Assembly: GCF_003149085.1 (NCBI RefSeq)
Contig: NZ_QGDT01000001.1
Span: 372,001-436,000 of the forward strand
DNA: 64,000 nt
Source of the DNA: Dyadobacter jejuensis
GTDB taxonomy: Bacteria > Bacteroidota > Bacteroidia > Cytophagales > Spirosomataceae
Reading direction: 5' to 3'
Shown: piece by piece, positions 1 through 9,417 of the stretch
Numbering within the stretch: position 1 is the first letter of the stretch
How the letters are laid out: each line of letters starts with the position of its first letter
Made by a program: the position numbers and the translations under genes
Notes under the pieces: generated by a model
What the model saw: the letters and a program-made list of their open reading frames with translations, nothing else
The model's database searches: none
What the model was told of the DNA's origin: nothing

Positions 1-515
1 ATGAGCTTGAAGTGGTGGTATTGGAGCTTGACGCCGACAACCGTCGTCTGGCACTAGGCCATAAGCAGCTTGAGGAGAACCCATGGGATACCTTTGAGTC
101 TATCTTTGCGGTAGGAACCGTACACCGTTCTACTATCGTAGCGAAGGGTGATAAGTTCGCTACCTTGGAGCTTCCGTATGGTATTGAGGGTATTTCTGCT
201 ATCAAAAATCTAGCCAAAGAGGATGGTACCCTTGGCGAAGTTGGAGAGAGCTTAGACTTCACCGTTCTTGAGTTCTTGAAGGATGAGAAGAAAATTGTAC
301 TTTCTCACTCTAAAGTAAAAGCACCTGCTCCATCTGAAGAGAAGAAAGAGGAAAAAGTGGCCAAAGCGGCACCTACTAAGCCTTCAGCCCCTGAAAAGGA
401 GGAAAAATCTACTTTTGGAGACCTTAGCGTTCTCTCTGCCTTGAAGGAACAATTCGAGGAAAATGAGAAAAAAGGTAAAAAAGTAACAAAAAAGGAAGAT
501 GGTAGTGCAGAATAG
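1..515 (+). CDS. rpsA: 30S ribosomal protein S1, C-terminal part (5' end outside window)
   Basis: The reading frame is open from the left edge, so the start lies upstream. S1 binds mRNA on the 30S subunit through repeated S1 (OB-fold) domains. The visible part starts near the end of one S1 repeat, where the LGHKQLEENPW segment is typical of S1 repeats, and contains one full repeat ending in the KIVLSHSK segment. After that comes a tail of roughly 60 residues rich in Lys, Glu, Ala and Pro, of low complexity and probably disordered. A charged tail after the last repeat is common in Bacteroidota S1. A promoter-like motif for tRNA-Cys overlaps the region just after the stop codon. The family call is secure; the number of repeats cannot be seen. 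Confidence 0.93.
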   Translation, partial: ELEVVVLELDADNRRLALGHKQLEENPWDTFESIFAVGTVHRSTIVAKGDKFATLELPYGIEGISAIKNLAKEDGTLGEVGESLDFTVLEFLKDEKKIVLSHSKVKAPAPSEEKKEEKVAKAAPTKPSAPEKEEKSTFGDLSVLSALKEQFEENEKKGKKVTKKEDGSAE

Positions 516-528
516 CCAAAATATTTAA

Positions 529-536
529 TACTTTTG
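529..536 (+). promoter_or_regulatory. Bacteroidetes -7 promoter element for tRNA-Cys
   Basis: TACTTTTG matches the Bacteroidetes -7 consensus TAnnTTTG, 38 nt before the tRNA. I see no good TTG at the -33 position, so the call rests on the -7 element and its position in front of a stable RNA gene. Confidence 0.5.
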
Positions 537-539
537 CAC

Positions 540-569
540 CGGATTAGCGGATTCACATCCGCTAATCCG
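540..569 (+). repeat. 12-bp perfect inverted repeat before tRNA-Cys
   Basis: CGGATTAGCGGA (540-551) and TCCGCTAATCCG (558-569) pair perfectly around a 6-nt loop. No T-run follows, so it is a poor intrinsic terminator. It begins about where transcription from the 529-536 element would start and ends 4 nt before the tRNA, so it may be a 5' leader hairpin of the tRNA precursor or an end-protecting hairpin for rpsA mRNA. Confidence 0.6.
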
Positions 570-573
570 AATT

Positions 574-644
574 GGTTCCGTGGCCGAGTGGCTAGGCAGA
601 GGTCTGCAAAACCTTCTACAGCGGTTCGAATCCGCTCGGAACCT
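574..644 (+). tRNA. tRNA-Cys (GCA)
   Basis: A full cloverleaf can be drawn. The acceptor stem GGTTCCG (574-580) pairs with CGGAACC (637-643). The D stem is GCC/GGC, the anticodon stem is 599-603 with 611-615, and the anticodon GCA is at 606-608. The T stem AGCGG/CCGCT encloses TTCGAAT. The 3' CCA is not encoded. Confidence 0.95.
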
Positions 645-698
645 CTACCGATTACAGATTGTGATTCTCTTACATTCGGTCGAGAATTGTTACCGATA

Positions 699-751
699 TT
701 AGGTCATATAAAACTTGTACTTTTATAAGTTTTATATGACCTAATTTTTTT
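699..751 (+). terminator. Rho-independent terminator after tRNA-Cys
   Basis: An 18-bp perfect inverted repeat (699-716 with 727-744) with a 10-nt loop is followed directly by seven T. The stem is AT-rich but long. It closes the rpsA/tRNA-Cys unit. Between it and the next gene (752-921) I see only the promoter-like element at 859-866. Confidence 0.85.
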
Positions 752-858
752 GCTATATAGCTGGTTATCAGTGTTTAATGAATACGGCGTGCGCTTGTAA
801 CCGACGTATTTAATTAGAAATATTATAAATAAGGAAGCGTCCCAAAATATAATTAAAA

Positions 859-866
859 TACTTTTG
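859..866 (+). promoter_or_regulatory. -7 promoter element of the respiratory operon
   Basis: TACTTTTG fits TAnnTTTG and lies 56 nt before the actA start codon, after the upstream terminator. No clear -33 TTTG is visible at the expected distance, which may mean activator dependence. Confidence 0.5.
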
Positions 867-921
867 TCGATAACGAATCGTAAGCTAGTTTTGTCAGCTG
901 AAGAATAATGCATAGTTTATT

Positions 922-2193
922 ATGAATATACCATCCAGAGAAGGCTCCAAGTTTTTTCCCAACTTTAAGTGTTCGAAACAGTTAATCGCTTTCGCATTAA
1001 CGCTTGTACTTAGTTTACCCTTCGCTGTTTCCGCTCAGGATGCAGCCGCAGACGCCGGTGGGGCGGACGTTGCGCATGGGGAAACGGTTTTTAAGAACAA
1101 TTGTGCCCAATGCCATGCCATTACCGATGAGCGTGTAGTAGGTCCCGGACTCAAAGGGGCTACTAGCCGTAACGATATGGCCTGGTTGACCAAATGGGTA
1201 AAGAATTCACAAGCCATGATTGCGTCAGGCGATCCTTATGCGGTGAAGATCTACAACGAATACTCCAAAGCTCAGATGACCAGTTTCCCGGGTCTGTCTG
1301 AAGAGGATATCAAAGCGATATTCGCCTATGTTGACAATGCGGCTACCGCAGCCCCAGCCGAAGCGGCTGCCGGTGCAGGTGCGGCCGCTGGTGCTCCAGC
1401 AGCGAGCAGTGGTCCCTCCGATCTGTTTATGATCGTATTGGTCGCCTTGGTCGTGGTGATGCTCCTAGTATTGGGTGTGTTATTAGTAATTGTAACCATA
1501 TTGAGTAAAGCGGTAGCCGGTGGAGAAGCATCCGAAGGCGATACCGATTTTATGACTCGATTGGGCAACTCCTTAAAAGGTATCGTAGCCGACCCGGCTA
1601 TCCGTTCGGCGGTGATATGGGTATTCGCTCTATTGGCACTTAAGGCTACTGTAGACGGTGCCTTTGGCGTGGGGGTTCAGCAAGGTTATGCTCCTAAGCA
1701 GCCGATTGCGTTCTCCCATAAGCTGCATGCCGGCGAATACAAAATTGACTGTAACTACTGCCATACTGGTGTAAACAGGGGTCGTTCGGCGCATATTCCG
1801 TCGGCCAACATCTGTATGAACTGCCACGGAGTGATCAAAAAAGAATCTCCTGAGATTCAGAAGATTTATACTTCTATTGAAAACGACCAGCCTATCGAAT
1901 GGGTGCGGGTGCATACCTTGCCTGACTTTGCTTACTTCAACCACTCTCAGCACGTGAATGTGGGAGGAGTAGAATGTGAAACTTGCCATGGTGAAATTGG
2001 AAGCATGGAAGTGATTCAGCAACGTTCGTCTTTGACGATGGGATGGTGTATCGACTGTCACCGTACTACGGAAGTTAATACTAAGGATAATAAGTATTAT
2101 GATAACTTGGTACAGTTGCATGCATCTGAAAGCCAAGAAGCTTTAAAAGTGGAAGATATTGGTGGTTTGGAATGTTCAAAATGCCATTATTAA
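922..2193 (+). CDS. actA: Alternative complex III subunit ActA, multiheme cytochrome c with extra N-terminal heme domain
   Basis: ActA is the periplasmic multiheme cytochrome of alternative complex III, which takes electrons from quinol oxidation to the terminal oxidase. The protein has 423 aa and a signal peptide (about 1-38, ending VSAQ). A class I cytochrome c domain has its heme site at C61-H65 and a likely Met ligand near 119 (AQMTSFPG). An Ala-rich linker follows, then a membrane helix at about 167-192, a second hydrophobic segment near 229-242, and five more CxxCH sites starting at C277, C298, C352, C376 and C418. That makes six CxxCH motifs, against five in the classic pentaheme ActA; the first belongs to the fused domain. 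It opens the operon, 48 nt before actB. Confidence 0.93.
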   Translation: MNIPSREGSKFFPNFKCSKQLIAFALTLVLSLPFAVSAQDAAADAGGADVAHGETVFKNNCAQCHAITDERVVGPGLKGATSRNDMAWLTKWVKNSQAMIASGDPYAVKIYNEYSKAQMTSFPGLSEEDIKAIFAYVDNAATAAPAEAAAGAGAAAGAPAASSGPSDLFMIVLVALVVVMLLVLGVLLVIVTILSKAVAGGEASEGDTDFMTRLGNSLKGIVADPAIRSAVIWVFALLALKATVDGAFGVGVQQGYAPKQPIAFSHKLHAGEYKIDCNYCHTGVNRGRSAHIPSANICMNCHGVIKKESPEIQKIYTSIENDQPIEWVRVHTLPDFAYFNHSQHVNVGGVECETCHGEIGSMEVIQQRSSLTMGWCIDCHRTTEVNTKDNKYYDNLVQLHASESQEALKVEDIGGLECSKCHY

Positions 2194-2241
2194 TACAAGG
2201 AAATTAACAGCAGAATACAACGCATTTGTATTGAAAATTAT

Positions 2242-5200
2242 ATGAAAAATACTGATAAAAGATACTGGAGGGGACTCGAAGAGCTACGTAACGACGAAAA
2301 ATTCGTAAAGAACGCTGGATCAGAGTTTGCAGATGCCCCATCAGATACCCAATACGAAAGTTTAGTGGATGGAACTGGATCCAATCGCCGTGATTTTCTA
2401 AAAGTATTGGGCTTTGGTATGGCGGCCGTTTCTTTGGCCGCTTGCGAGACACCTGTTAAAAAAGCCATCCCTTACGTTAACAAGCCGGTAGGGGAATTCC
2501 CTACCCTGGCCAATTGGTATGCCTCTTCCTATACTGAAGGCGGAGACTATGCCAGTATATTGGTGAAGACAAGGGAAGGTCGTCCTATTAAAATAGAGCC
2601 AAATGACCTTGGAAAGGGTTTTTCTGGAATTGGAGCACGGGTACATGCTTCACTTTTGGGTTTATATGACAACGAAAAACTAAGAGGTCCCAAAAAAGGG
2701 GACGATACGAAAGTATCGTGGGAAGCGGTAGATAAGGATATTATGGCTCAGTTGGGTCAGGTGGCTGCCAAAGGCGGTGCCATTCGTATCCTATCCAACA
2801 CCGTTTTGAGTCCCTCTACGAAGGCGGTTATTGCCGACTTTACTTCGAAATACCCGACTACCCAGCACGTAACATACGATGCAAATTCGGTATCGGCCTT
2901 GATCCAAGCCAACGAATCATCGTTTGGCAAGGCGGTCGTTCCTAGCTACGACTTCAGCAAAGTACAAACCGTAGTGAGCATTGGTGCCGACTTCCAAGGG
3001 TCCTGGATCTCACCAGAGATATTTGCAGGTCAGTTTGCAGAAACGCGCCGGGTAAGCAGTACCAAGGATGGTAAAAAAGACATGTCGCGTCATTACCAAT
3101 TCGAAACTACGCTTTCGTTAACTGGTTCTAATGCCGACTATCGTACGGCTGTTAAGCCTTCGCAAATTGGCCTAGTAGTGGCCTCTTTGTACAATCAAGT
3201 GGCCGCTAAGCTAGGCGGTAAGGCTATTCCTTCCGCTAAGGTGGACGTGGCCCATTTGGACAAGGCGGCCAACGACCTGATCGCCGCCAAGGCCAACGCC
3301 TTAGTAGTGTGTGGGGTCAATGATCCGGCAGTACAAGTTATTGTAAATGCCCTCAACAGCCTGTTGGGTAGCTACGGCACAACCATCAATTTGGAGGCTC
3401 CTGCATACACCCGTCAGGGTAATGATGTGGCGATGAACCAACTGGTCGACGAGATAAAGGGTGGTAAAGTGGATGCCTTGTTTGTATTAGGTGCTAACCC
3501 CGTTTACGACCATCCAAGAGGAGCCGAATTGGCTGCTGCACTCCCTAAAGTGGGTTTAAGTGTGGCCTTCAATGATCGTCCTGACGAAACAGCTTCCTTG
3601 TTGAAATTTATTTGTCCTGCTCCCCATTATTTGGAGTCATGGAACGATGCCATGCCGAAAGCAGGCTTCTATAGCCTTACACAGCCTACCATTAGCTTAG
3701 TGTTCAACACCCGCCAAGCACAGGTAAGTTTGTTGAAATGGGCTGGTTTGAATGACGATTATCACGAGTATATCAAATCCTACTGGCGTAAAAATGTATA
3801 TACCCAAGGTGGAAAAGGCGATTATGAATCCTTCTGGGTGAAATCGCTTCATGACGGGGTATTTATGACGCCAGCGGCCAATGCTACTGCCAGCGCTACT
3901 TTTGCTGGAGATATAGATGCCGCAGCTGCCTCGGTAGGTAAGCAATATAAAGCATCGGCTAGTGGCCTAGAACTTGCCCTTTACCAAAACGTAGGGATCG
4001 GTACTGGAGCTTCTGCCAATAATCCATGGCTACAGGAACTACCTGAGCCAGTTACCAAGGCTTGTTGGGACAACTTTGCGATGATTTCACAGCATACTGC
4101 TTCCGAACTTGGTTTCGAGCAGGGAGATGTAGTGAAGGTCGACCTGAATGGGAAAGCCATAGAGCTTCCCGTGATGGTACAGCCAGGGCAGGCCAACGGA
4201 ACGGTGGCAGTAGCCATAGGCTTTGGCCGCGAAAAAGCGGGTAAGTCGGCTGACGGCGTAGGTAAGAATGCCTATCCATTGGCTTCTTTCGCTGGAGGCT
4301 TCTTGTCGTTCGCTCCTGGAGAAGTTACCGTTACCAAAACGGGTGATTTCCGCGAGGTAGCGCAGACACAGACCCATAATACGGTGATGAACCGTAAATC
4401 TGTATTGCAGGAAACAGTCTTAGGTCAATTCCAGAAGGATCCATTGGCGGGACGGTTTATCCCCGAAATTCATACTTCAGACGGCGTGGTAGATGCTACC
4501 GACCTGTCTCTTTGGAATGGACACCAATATAAGAACCATTCATGGGGAATGGTAGTGGACCTGAACACCTGCTACGGATGTGGCTCTTGTGTGATTGGTT
4601 GCCAGTCCGAAAACAACATTCCCGTTGTAGGACGCCAGGAGATTATCAATAGCCGTGAGATGCACTGGATGCGTATCGACCGTTATTATAGCAGCGATGC
4701 AGACGTAGAAGACCTTCGTGGACTAGAGATCGCCTCTGAGAATCCTGAGGTTACTTTCCAACCCATGATGTGCCAACACTGTAATAACGCTCCTTGTGAG
4801 ACGGTTTGTCCGGTATTGGCTACTACCCATAGCTCGGAAGGTCTCAACCAAATGACTTATAACCGTTGTGTAGGTACTCGTTACTGTGCCAACAACTGTC
4901 CTTATAAAGTACGACGCTTCAACTGGTTCAAGTACTTTGATAACGATAACTTCGATTATAACTTCAATAACGACCTAGGTAAGATGGTCATCAACCCAGA
5001 AGTTACCGTAAGGTCTCGTGGGGTGATTGAGAAGTGCTCTATGTGTGTGCAACGTATTCAGGAGGGTAAGTTGACAGCCAAGAGAGAGCGCCGTCAGGTA
5101 AAAGATGGGGATATCAATGTGGCTTGTGCCTCTGCTTGTCCTACCAATGCCATTACTTTTGGTGATATGAACGATGCGGAAAGTAGAATTTCTAAATTGT

Positions 5201-5334
5201 TGTCTGAAGAAAGAGAAGGCCGTGCCTTCCATATGTTGGAAGAGATCAACGTGAGGCCTCAGGTGTCCTACCTAACTAAGGTAAGAAATAAGGATACCAA
5301 GGTGAAGGTAGAAGCCACTAAGGAGCACGCCTAA
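2242..5334 (+). CDS. actB: Alternative complex III subunit ActB, molybdopterin-oxidoreductase-like/iron-sulfur fusion
   Basis: ActB is the large peripheral subunit of alternative complex III. The 1030-aa protein begins with a twin-arginine motif (RR49-50, RRDFLK) and a lipobox-like AAC68, so export through Tat and lipid attachment are likely. The N-terminal two thirds resemble the molybdopterin oxidoreductase fold, which in this family carries no molybdenum cofactor (family knowledge). The C-terminal third is a ferredoxin-like protein with Cys clusters at C777/C780/C783/C787, C844/C847/C852/C856, a CVGTRYCANNC group and a CSMC...CASAC group, fitting several cubane clusters that lead electrons toward ActA. 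Its place between actA and actC is the usual order. Confidence 0.95.
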   Translation: MKNTDKRYWRGLEELRNDEKFVKNAGSEFADAPSDTQYESLVDGTGSNRRDFLKVLGFGMAAVSLAACETPVKKAIPYVNKPVGEFPTLANWYASSYTEGGDYASILVKTREGRPIKIEPNDLGKGFSGIGARVHASLLGLYDNEKLRGPKKGDDTKVSWEAVDKDIMAQLGQVAAKGGAIRILSNTVLSPSTKAVIADFTSKYPTTQHVTYDANSVSALIQANESSFGKAVVPSYDFSKVQTVVSIGADFQGSWISPEIFAGQFAETRRVSSTKDGKKDMSRHYQFETTLSLTGSNADYRTAVKPSQIGLVVASLYNQVAAKLGGKAIPSAKVDVAHLDKAANDLIAAKANALVVCGVNDPAVQVIVNALNSLLGSYGTTINLEAPAYTRQGNDVAMNQLVDEIKGGKVDALFVLGANPVYDHPRGAELAAALPKVGLSVAFNDRPDETASLLKFICPAPHYLESWNDAMPKAGFYSLTQPTISLVFNTRQAQVSLLKWAGLNDDYHEYIKSYWRKNVYTQGGKGDYESFWVKSLHDGVFMTPAANATASATFAGDIDAAAASVGKQYKASASGLELALYQNVGIGTGASANNPWLQELPEPVTKACWDNFAMISQHTASELGFEQGDVVKVDLNGKAIELPVMVQPGQANGTVAVAIGFGREKAGKSADGVGKNAYPLASFAGGFLSFAPGEVTVTKTGDFREVAQTQTHNTVMNRKSVLQETVLGQFQKDPLAGRFIPEIHTSDGVVDATDLSLWNGHQYKNHSWGMVVDLNTCYGCGSCVIGCQSENNIPVVGRQEIINSREMHWMRIDRYYSSDADVEDLRGLEIASENPEVTFQPMMCQHCNNAPCETVCPVLATTHSSEGLNQMTYNRCVGTRYCANNCPYKVRRFNWFKYFDNDNFDYNFNNDLGKMVINPEVTVRSRGVIEKCSMCVQRIQEGKLTAKRERRQVKDGDINVACASACPTNAITFGDMNDAESRISKLLSEEREGRAFHMLEEINVRPQVSYLTKVRNKDTKVKVEATKEHA

Positions 5335-5386
5335 GCTAGTATTGAAGAGTTTTTTTGAAGATTAAATCATTATAAATTAAAGTAGT

Positions 5387-6832
5387 ATGCATGTTACTTC
5401 ACCCGTGAGAGAACCACTTATCCAAGGTGGTAAAACGTATGCAGACGTAACGGAGGATATTTGCCGCCATGTAGAGGGTGCGCCAACCAAGGAGTGGAAA
5501 ATAGCTTTTGGTATTTCTTTGCTCGTTTTGGGATATGGTAGTTACTGTCTGGCCTGGACCTGGTGGGAAGGTCTTGGCGTATGGGGCTTGAACAAAACTG
5601 TAGGATGGGCTTGGGATATCACCAACTTTGTATGGTGGGTAGGTATCGGTCACGCTGGTACGTTGATCTCAGCTATTCTTTTGCTGTTCCGTCAAAAATG
5701 GAGAACATCCATCAACCGGGCGGCAGAAGCGATGACGATTTTTGCGGTATTGGCTGCAGCATCTTTTATCTTAATGCACATGGGGCGTCCATGGATGGCC
5801 TATTGGGCACTTCCCCTTCCTAATGCCTTTGGTTCTTTATGGGTAAACTTTAACTCACCTTTGGTTTGGGACGTTTTCGCCATTAGTACTTATTTCTCGG
5901 TGTCATTGGTGTTCTGGTACATCGGTCTTATCCCCGACTTGGCCACCATTCGTGACCGCGCCACTAGCAAAGTTTCCAAATTGATGTACGGTCTGTTCGC
6001 AATGGGATGGGATGGTTCGGCCAAGACATGGGCTCGTTACGAGTATGTCAGCCTTATCCTTGCAGGTTTGTCGACCCCTCTGGTACTTTCGGTACACACC
6101 ATTGTAAGTATGGACTTTGCTACCTCGGTAATTCCGGGATGGCATACCACTATTTTCCCTCCTTACTTCGTGGCAGGGGCGATTTTCTCGGGCTTCGCCA
6201 TGGTACAAAACCTGATGTTGATTACACGGGTGGTGTATCGTCTAGAAGATTACATTACACTGGAGCATATTGAAACCATGAACAAGGTAATTACCTTGAC
6301 GGGATCGGTAGTAGGGGTAGCCTATATCACTGAGTTCTTTATTGCCTGGTATAGTGGGGTGGAATATGAATATTACGCCTTCTTTAACCGGATGACAGGA
6401 CCTTACTGGTGGGCTTACTGGGCCATGATGACCTGTAACGTGATCTCTCCACAGTTGTTCTGGTCAAGAAAATTACGTAGAAGCATCACTTTTACTTTCT
6501 TTATCTCGGTAATTGTAAATATTGGTATGTGGTTCGAGCGTTTCGTAATTATTGTTACCTCTCTACACCGCGACTACCTGCCTTCTAGCTGGGCTATGTT
6601 CTCTCCGACTCGATACGATATTGGTGACTATATTTTCTCTTTTGGACTGTTCTTCACCTTGTTCCTCTTATTCTCGAAGTATTTGCCGGTAATCAACATG
6701 GCGGAAGTGAAAGCGGTGATCCGTTCTACCTCTGCCGATTTACCTAAGAAAATTGCGGGAGTCGCCAAGGCACGGCACGATGTAAATAAAATGGGTCAGC
6801 CTGTTCCGAATTACAATAAGGAGCAAGAATAG
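5387..6832 (+). CDS. actC: Alternative complex III subunit ActC, NrfD-like quinol-binding membrane protein
   Basis: A polytopic membrane protein of 481 aa with about ten hydrophobic helices, belonging to the NrfD/PsrC family. In alternative complex III, ActC and its paralogue ActF form the membrane core, and ActC holds the quinol site next to the iron-sulfur clusters of ActB. A soluble N-terminal stretch of about 50 residues precedes the first helix, and the protein ends in a charged cytoplasmic tail. It lies 52 nt after actB and 36 nt before actD. Confidence 0.94.
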   Translation: MHVTSPVREPLIQGGKTYADVTEDICRHVEGAPTKEWKIAFGISLLVLGYGSYCLAWTWWEGLGVWGLNKTVGWAWDITNFVWWVGIGHAGTLISAILLLFRQKWRTSINRAAEAMTIFAVLAAASFILMHMGRPWMAYWALPLPNAFGSLWVNFNSPLVWDVFAISTYFSVSLVFWYIGLIPDLATIRDRATSKVSKLMYGLFAMGWDGSAKTWARYEYVSLILAGLSTPLVLSVHTIVSMDFATSVIPGWHTTIFPPYFVAGAIFSGFAMVQNLMLITRVVYRLEDYITLEHIETMNKVITLTGSVVGVAYITEFFIAWYSGVEYEYYAFFNRMTGPYWWAYWAMMTCNVISPQLFWSRKLRRSITFTFFISVIVNIGMWFERFVIIVTSLHRDYLPSSWAMFSPTRYDIGDYIFSFGLFFTLFLLFSKYLPVINMAEVKAVIRSTSADLPKKIAGVAKARHDVNKMGQPVPNYNKEQE

Positions 6833-6868
6833 TCATATAAATCGAAGCGCATTTAATATAAGTTTGAA

Positions 6869-7399
6869 ATGGCAGAGTTAACAGGTAAATATTTGGTGGG
6901 TGTCTACGACGACGATGACACCGTATTACATGCCGTTCCTAAATTAAGGAAGTCTGGCGTAAAAATTGAAGAGGTATATTCTCCTTTTCCTATTCACGGA
7001 TTAGACGAGGCATTGGGCCATCCCCGTACGCGTATCGGTATTGCTGCATTTATGTTTGGTGTTACAGGTTGCTGTTGTGCCCTTACGTTGATGATCTGGA
7101 CGATGGGTATCGACTGGCCGATGATTATTGGTGGTAAGGATCCTATTTCTATTCCTAACTACATTCCTATTACTTTTGAATTAACGGTTCTATTTACCGC
7201 CTTTGGTATGGTTACTACTTTCTTTATTTCCAATGGAATGGGACCAGCCTCGCATTTTCACCCCCGATTCGATTTTAGATCTACGGACAACAAATTTGTG
7301 ATGGCCATCAATATGGGTAGTAACGCCATGAGCGAGGATGAGATTTCCAGAGCCCTAAGAGATAGTGGAGCAGAGGAGGTTAACATCAAACAATTTTAA
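6869..7399 (+). CDS. actD: Alternative complex III subunit ActD (DUF3341)
   Basis: A 176-aa protein with a soluble N-terminal domain (KYLVGVYDDDDTVLHAV), two membrane helices at about 60-85 and 105-125, and a C-terminal soluble tail. This is the DUF3341 pattern of ActD, a structural subunit of alternative complex III at the cytoplasmic side. Its position between actC and actE supports the assignment. It contains no cofactor motif. Confidence 0.92.
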   Translation: MAELTGKYLVGVYDDDDTVLHAVPKLRKSGVKIEEVYSPFPIHGLDEALGHPRTRIGIAAFMFGVTGCCCALTLMIWTMGIDWPMIIGGKDPISIPNYIPITFELTVLFTAFGMVTTFFISNGMGPASHFHPRFDFRSTDNKFVMAINMGSNAMSEDEISRALRDSGAEEVNIKQF

Positions 7400-7411
7400 T
7401 AGAATAGTACG

Positions 7412-8020
7412 ATGAAATTAGGAAAAATAAATAATTTAATTGGTTGGGCCTTTGTCCTTTTGGTGTTTGTTACGGCCTGTAGCAAAGACCCAAATGACCC
7501 AGGTAAGGAGTATGCCCCCAACATGTATTTACCGGTAGGCTATGAGCCTTTCCGTCAAGAGAAGCCAAACCCGATCAACCCCATGGGGATTACCATGCGC
7601 TTGCCTGTTGAAGGTACCGTGGCTCGGAGGAATTATACGACCCAATTTGGTGAAGGAGATTCTGCCCAGGTCGATTTGATGGTCTACAATATTCATGCCG
7701 ATAGCATTGAGGTTTCTTCAAGGGTATTAAAGAATCCTGTACCACTTAACGAAAAGACGCTTGCTGAAGGTAAAGTGTTATACGATCGTTACTGCCAACA
7801 TTGCCATGGTGCTACCGGTGCCGGCGATGGTAAGGTAGGAGGCATGTACAAAGGGGTGCCTAATTATGCAACAGACGCCTATAAGAATTTGAACGAAGGA
7901 CATATTTTCCATGTCATTACCTTTGGTAAGGCCCGTATGTGGCCACATGCTTCGCAGGTTACTCCTGAAGAGCGCTGGAAAATTGTACACTACGTGCAAA
8001 AGTTGCAGAAAGGATCTTAA
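7412..8020 (+). CDS. actE: Alternative complex III subunit ActE, monoheme cytochrome c lipoprotein
   Basis: A 202-aa protein with a lipoprotein signal peptide (lipobox VTAC, Cys 23) and one heme c site, CQHCH at residues 128-132, in a class I cytochrome c domain. ActE is the membrane-anchored monoheme cytochrome of alternative complex III and, with ActA, forms the periplasmic heme wire. It starts 12 nt after actD. A Met in the KARMWPH segment is a plausible axial ligand. Confidence 0.93.
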   Translation: MKLGKINNLIGWAFVLLVFVTACSKDPNDPGKEYAPNMYLPVGYEPFRQEKPNPINPMGITMRLPVEGTVARRNYTTQFGEGDSAQVDLMVYNIHADSIEVSSRVLKNPVPLNEKTLAEGKVLYDRYCQHCHGATGAGDGKVGGMYKGVPNYATDAYKNLNEGHIFHVITFGKARMWPHASQVTPEERWKIVHYVQKLQKGS

Positions 8021-8057
8021 TAAAATTTTGATAACTGAGAATTAATAATATTTAATA

Positions 8058-9395
8058 ATGGCATCAGCACATTCGATTCCTTCTATTGAAGAACGGTTTG
8101 AATTCACCTCAGGGGCTAAAAGAAACTTGATGATTGGAGGAGCTGTCGGTTTGGCACTTGTTCTGGTTGGAGCGTATTTGGCAGCCAATGGTGGGGGTGG
8201 ACATGAAGTGGCGGCCCATGGGGCCGAGGCGGCAGGGCATGCCGGAGCAGAACATGCCGCCGCAGGACACGAAGCGGCAGGTCATCATACGGCCGGTTGG
8301 ATTAAGCGTATTTGGGCTAACCTTTGGGTTAACGGCGTTTACTTTACTGGAATCTCCGTAATAGGCCTGTTCTTTATCTCCTACAACTATTTGGCACAAG
8401 CAGGTTGGTCGGCAGTCTTTAAAAGAGTCCCCGAAGCAATGCCCGCATTTTTGCCTTTCACTGGGGTTATCATGTTGTTGACCTTTGTTTTTGGAGGGCA
8501 TGACTTATTTCACTGGACACACGCTGGACTTTATGAAGTAGGTGGGCCGGAGTATGATCCTATTATCGCCGGAAAACAGGGATATTTGAATACCCCGTTC
8601 TTCCTTGGCCGATTGGTATTCTATTTTGTAGTATGGTACTGGCTATGGAAGGTAATCCGTAACCTTTCCCTTCAGGAGGACGAAATAGGAGGTACTGAGT
8701 TCTACGAAAAATCGATACGTTTTGGTACGGCCTTTTTGGTAGTATTCGGGGTTACTTCCTCTACTTCTGCCTGGGATTTTGTGATGTCTATCGATACCCA
8801 CTGGTTTAGCACCATGTTTGGATGGTATACTTTGGCCAGCTGGCATGTATCTGGCTTAGCCGTTATTACCTTGACTGTGGTGATGCTACGCGATAGGGGA
8901 TACCTTAGAGCCGTTAACAAGAGTCACCTTCGTGACTTAGGTAAGTTTGTATTTGCCTTTAGTATTTTCTGGACTTATGTATGGTTCGCTCAATTCCTAT
9001 TGATCTACTATGCCAACTTACCAGAAGAGACCATTTATTTTATAGAGCGTTTCAGTGGTTATGAAGGATATTACAAGGCTCCGTTCTTTATCACGTTGTT
9101 TTTGAACTTCTTCTTCCCTTTCTTGGTCCTGATGACCCGCGATTCTAAGTATACGCCGTCGATATTGAAAGTGGCTTGCTGGAGTGTTATTATCGGTCAT
9201 TATATGGACTTTTATACCAATATAATGCCTGGTACCGTTGGATCCGAAGCCTCTTTTGGTCCATTAGAATGGGGATTTTTCCTTATATTTATTTGTGCGT
9301 TTACCTGGTCGGTTGCTTCGCAGCTATCTAAAGCTAATCTGATCCCACGGAATCATCCTATGTTGGAAGAATCCCTTCATCACGATATAGCCTAA
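8058..9395 (+). CDS. actF: Alternative complex III subunit ActF, NrfD-like membrane protein
   Basis: A 445-aa polytopic membrane protein, paralogous to ActC, with about ten helices. After the first hydrophobic segment (about 24-43) it carries a Gly/Ala/His-rich stretch with seven His between residues 49 and 77, unlike the rest of the protein. The subunit is known as the second membrane core protein of alternative complex III; whether it moves protons is debated in the literature. It is the last complex III gene and is followed 22 nt later by the oxidase genes. Confidence 0.93.
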   Translation: MASAHSIPSIEERFEFTSGAKRNLMIGGAVGLALVLVGAYLAANGGGGHEVAAHGAEAAGHAGAEHAAAGHEAAGHHTAGWIKRIWANLWVNGVYFTGISVIGLFFISYNYLAQAGWSAVFKRVPEAMPAFLPFTGVIMLLTFVFGGHDLFHWTHAGLYEVGGPEYDPIIAGKQGYLNTPFFLGRLVFYFVVWYWLWKVIRNLSLQEDEIGGTEFYEKSIRFGTAFLVVFGVTSSTSAWDFVMSIDTHWFSTMFGWYTLASWHVSGLAVITLTVVMLRDRGYLRAVNKSHLRDLGKFVFAFSIFWTYVWFAQFLLIYYANLPEETIYFIERFSGYEGYYKAPFFITLFLNFFFPFLVLMTRDSKYTPSILKVACWSVIIGHYMDFYTNIMPGTVGSEASFGPLEWGFFLIFICAFTWSVASQLSKANLIPRNHPMLEESLHHDIA

Positions 9396-9417
9396 ATCGT
9401 TAAAAACTCTATTTGAT

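Noticed and set aside
1630..2136. 168-codon minus-strand frame opposite actA
   Set aside because: It is the antisense of clear multiheme cytochrome sequence and shows no family features; a shadow of the real gene.
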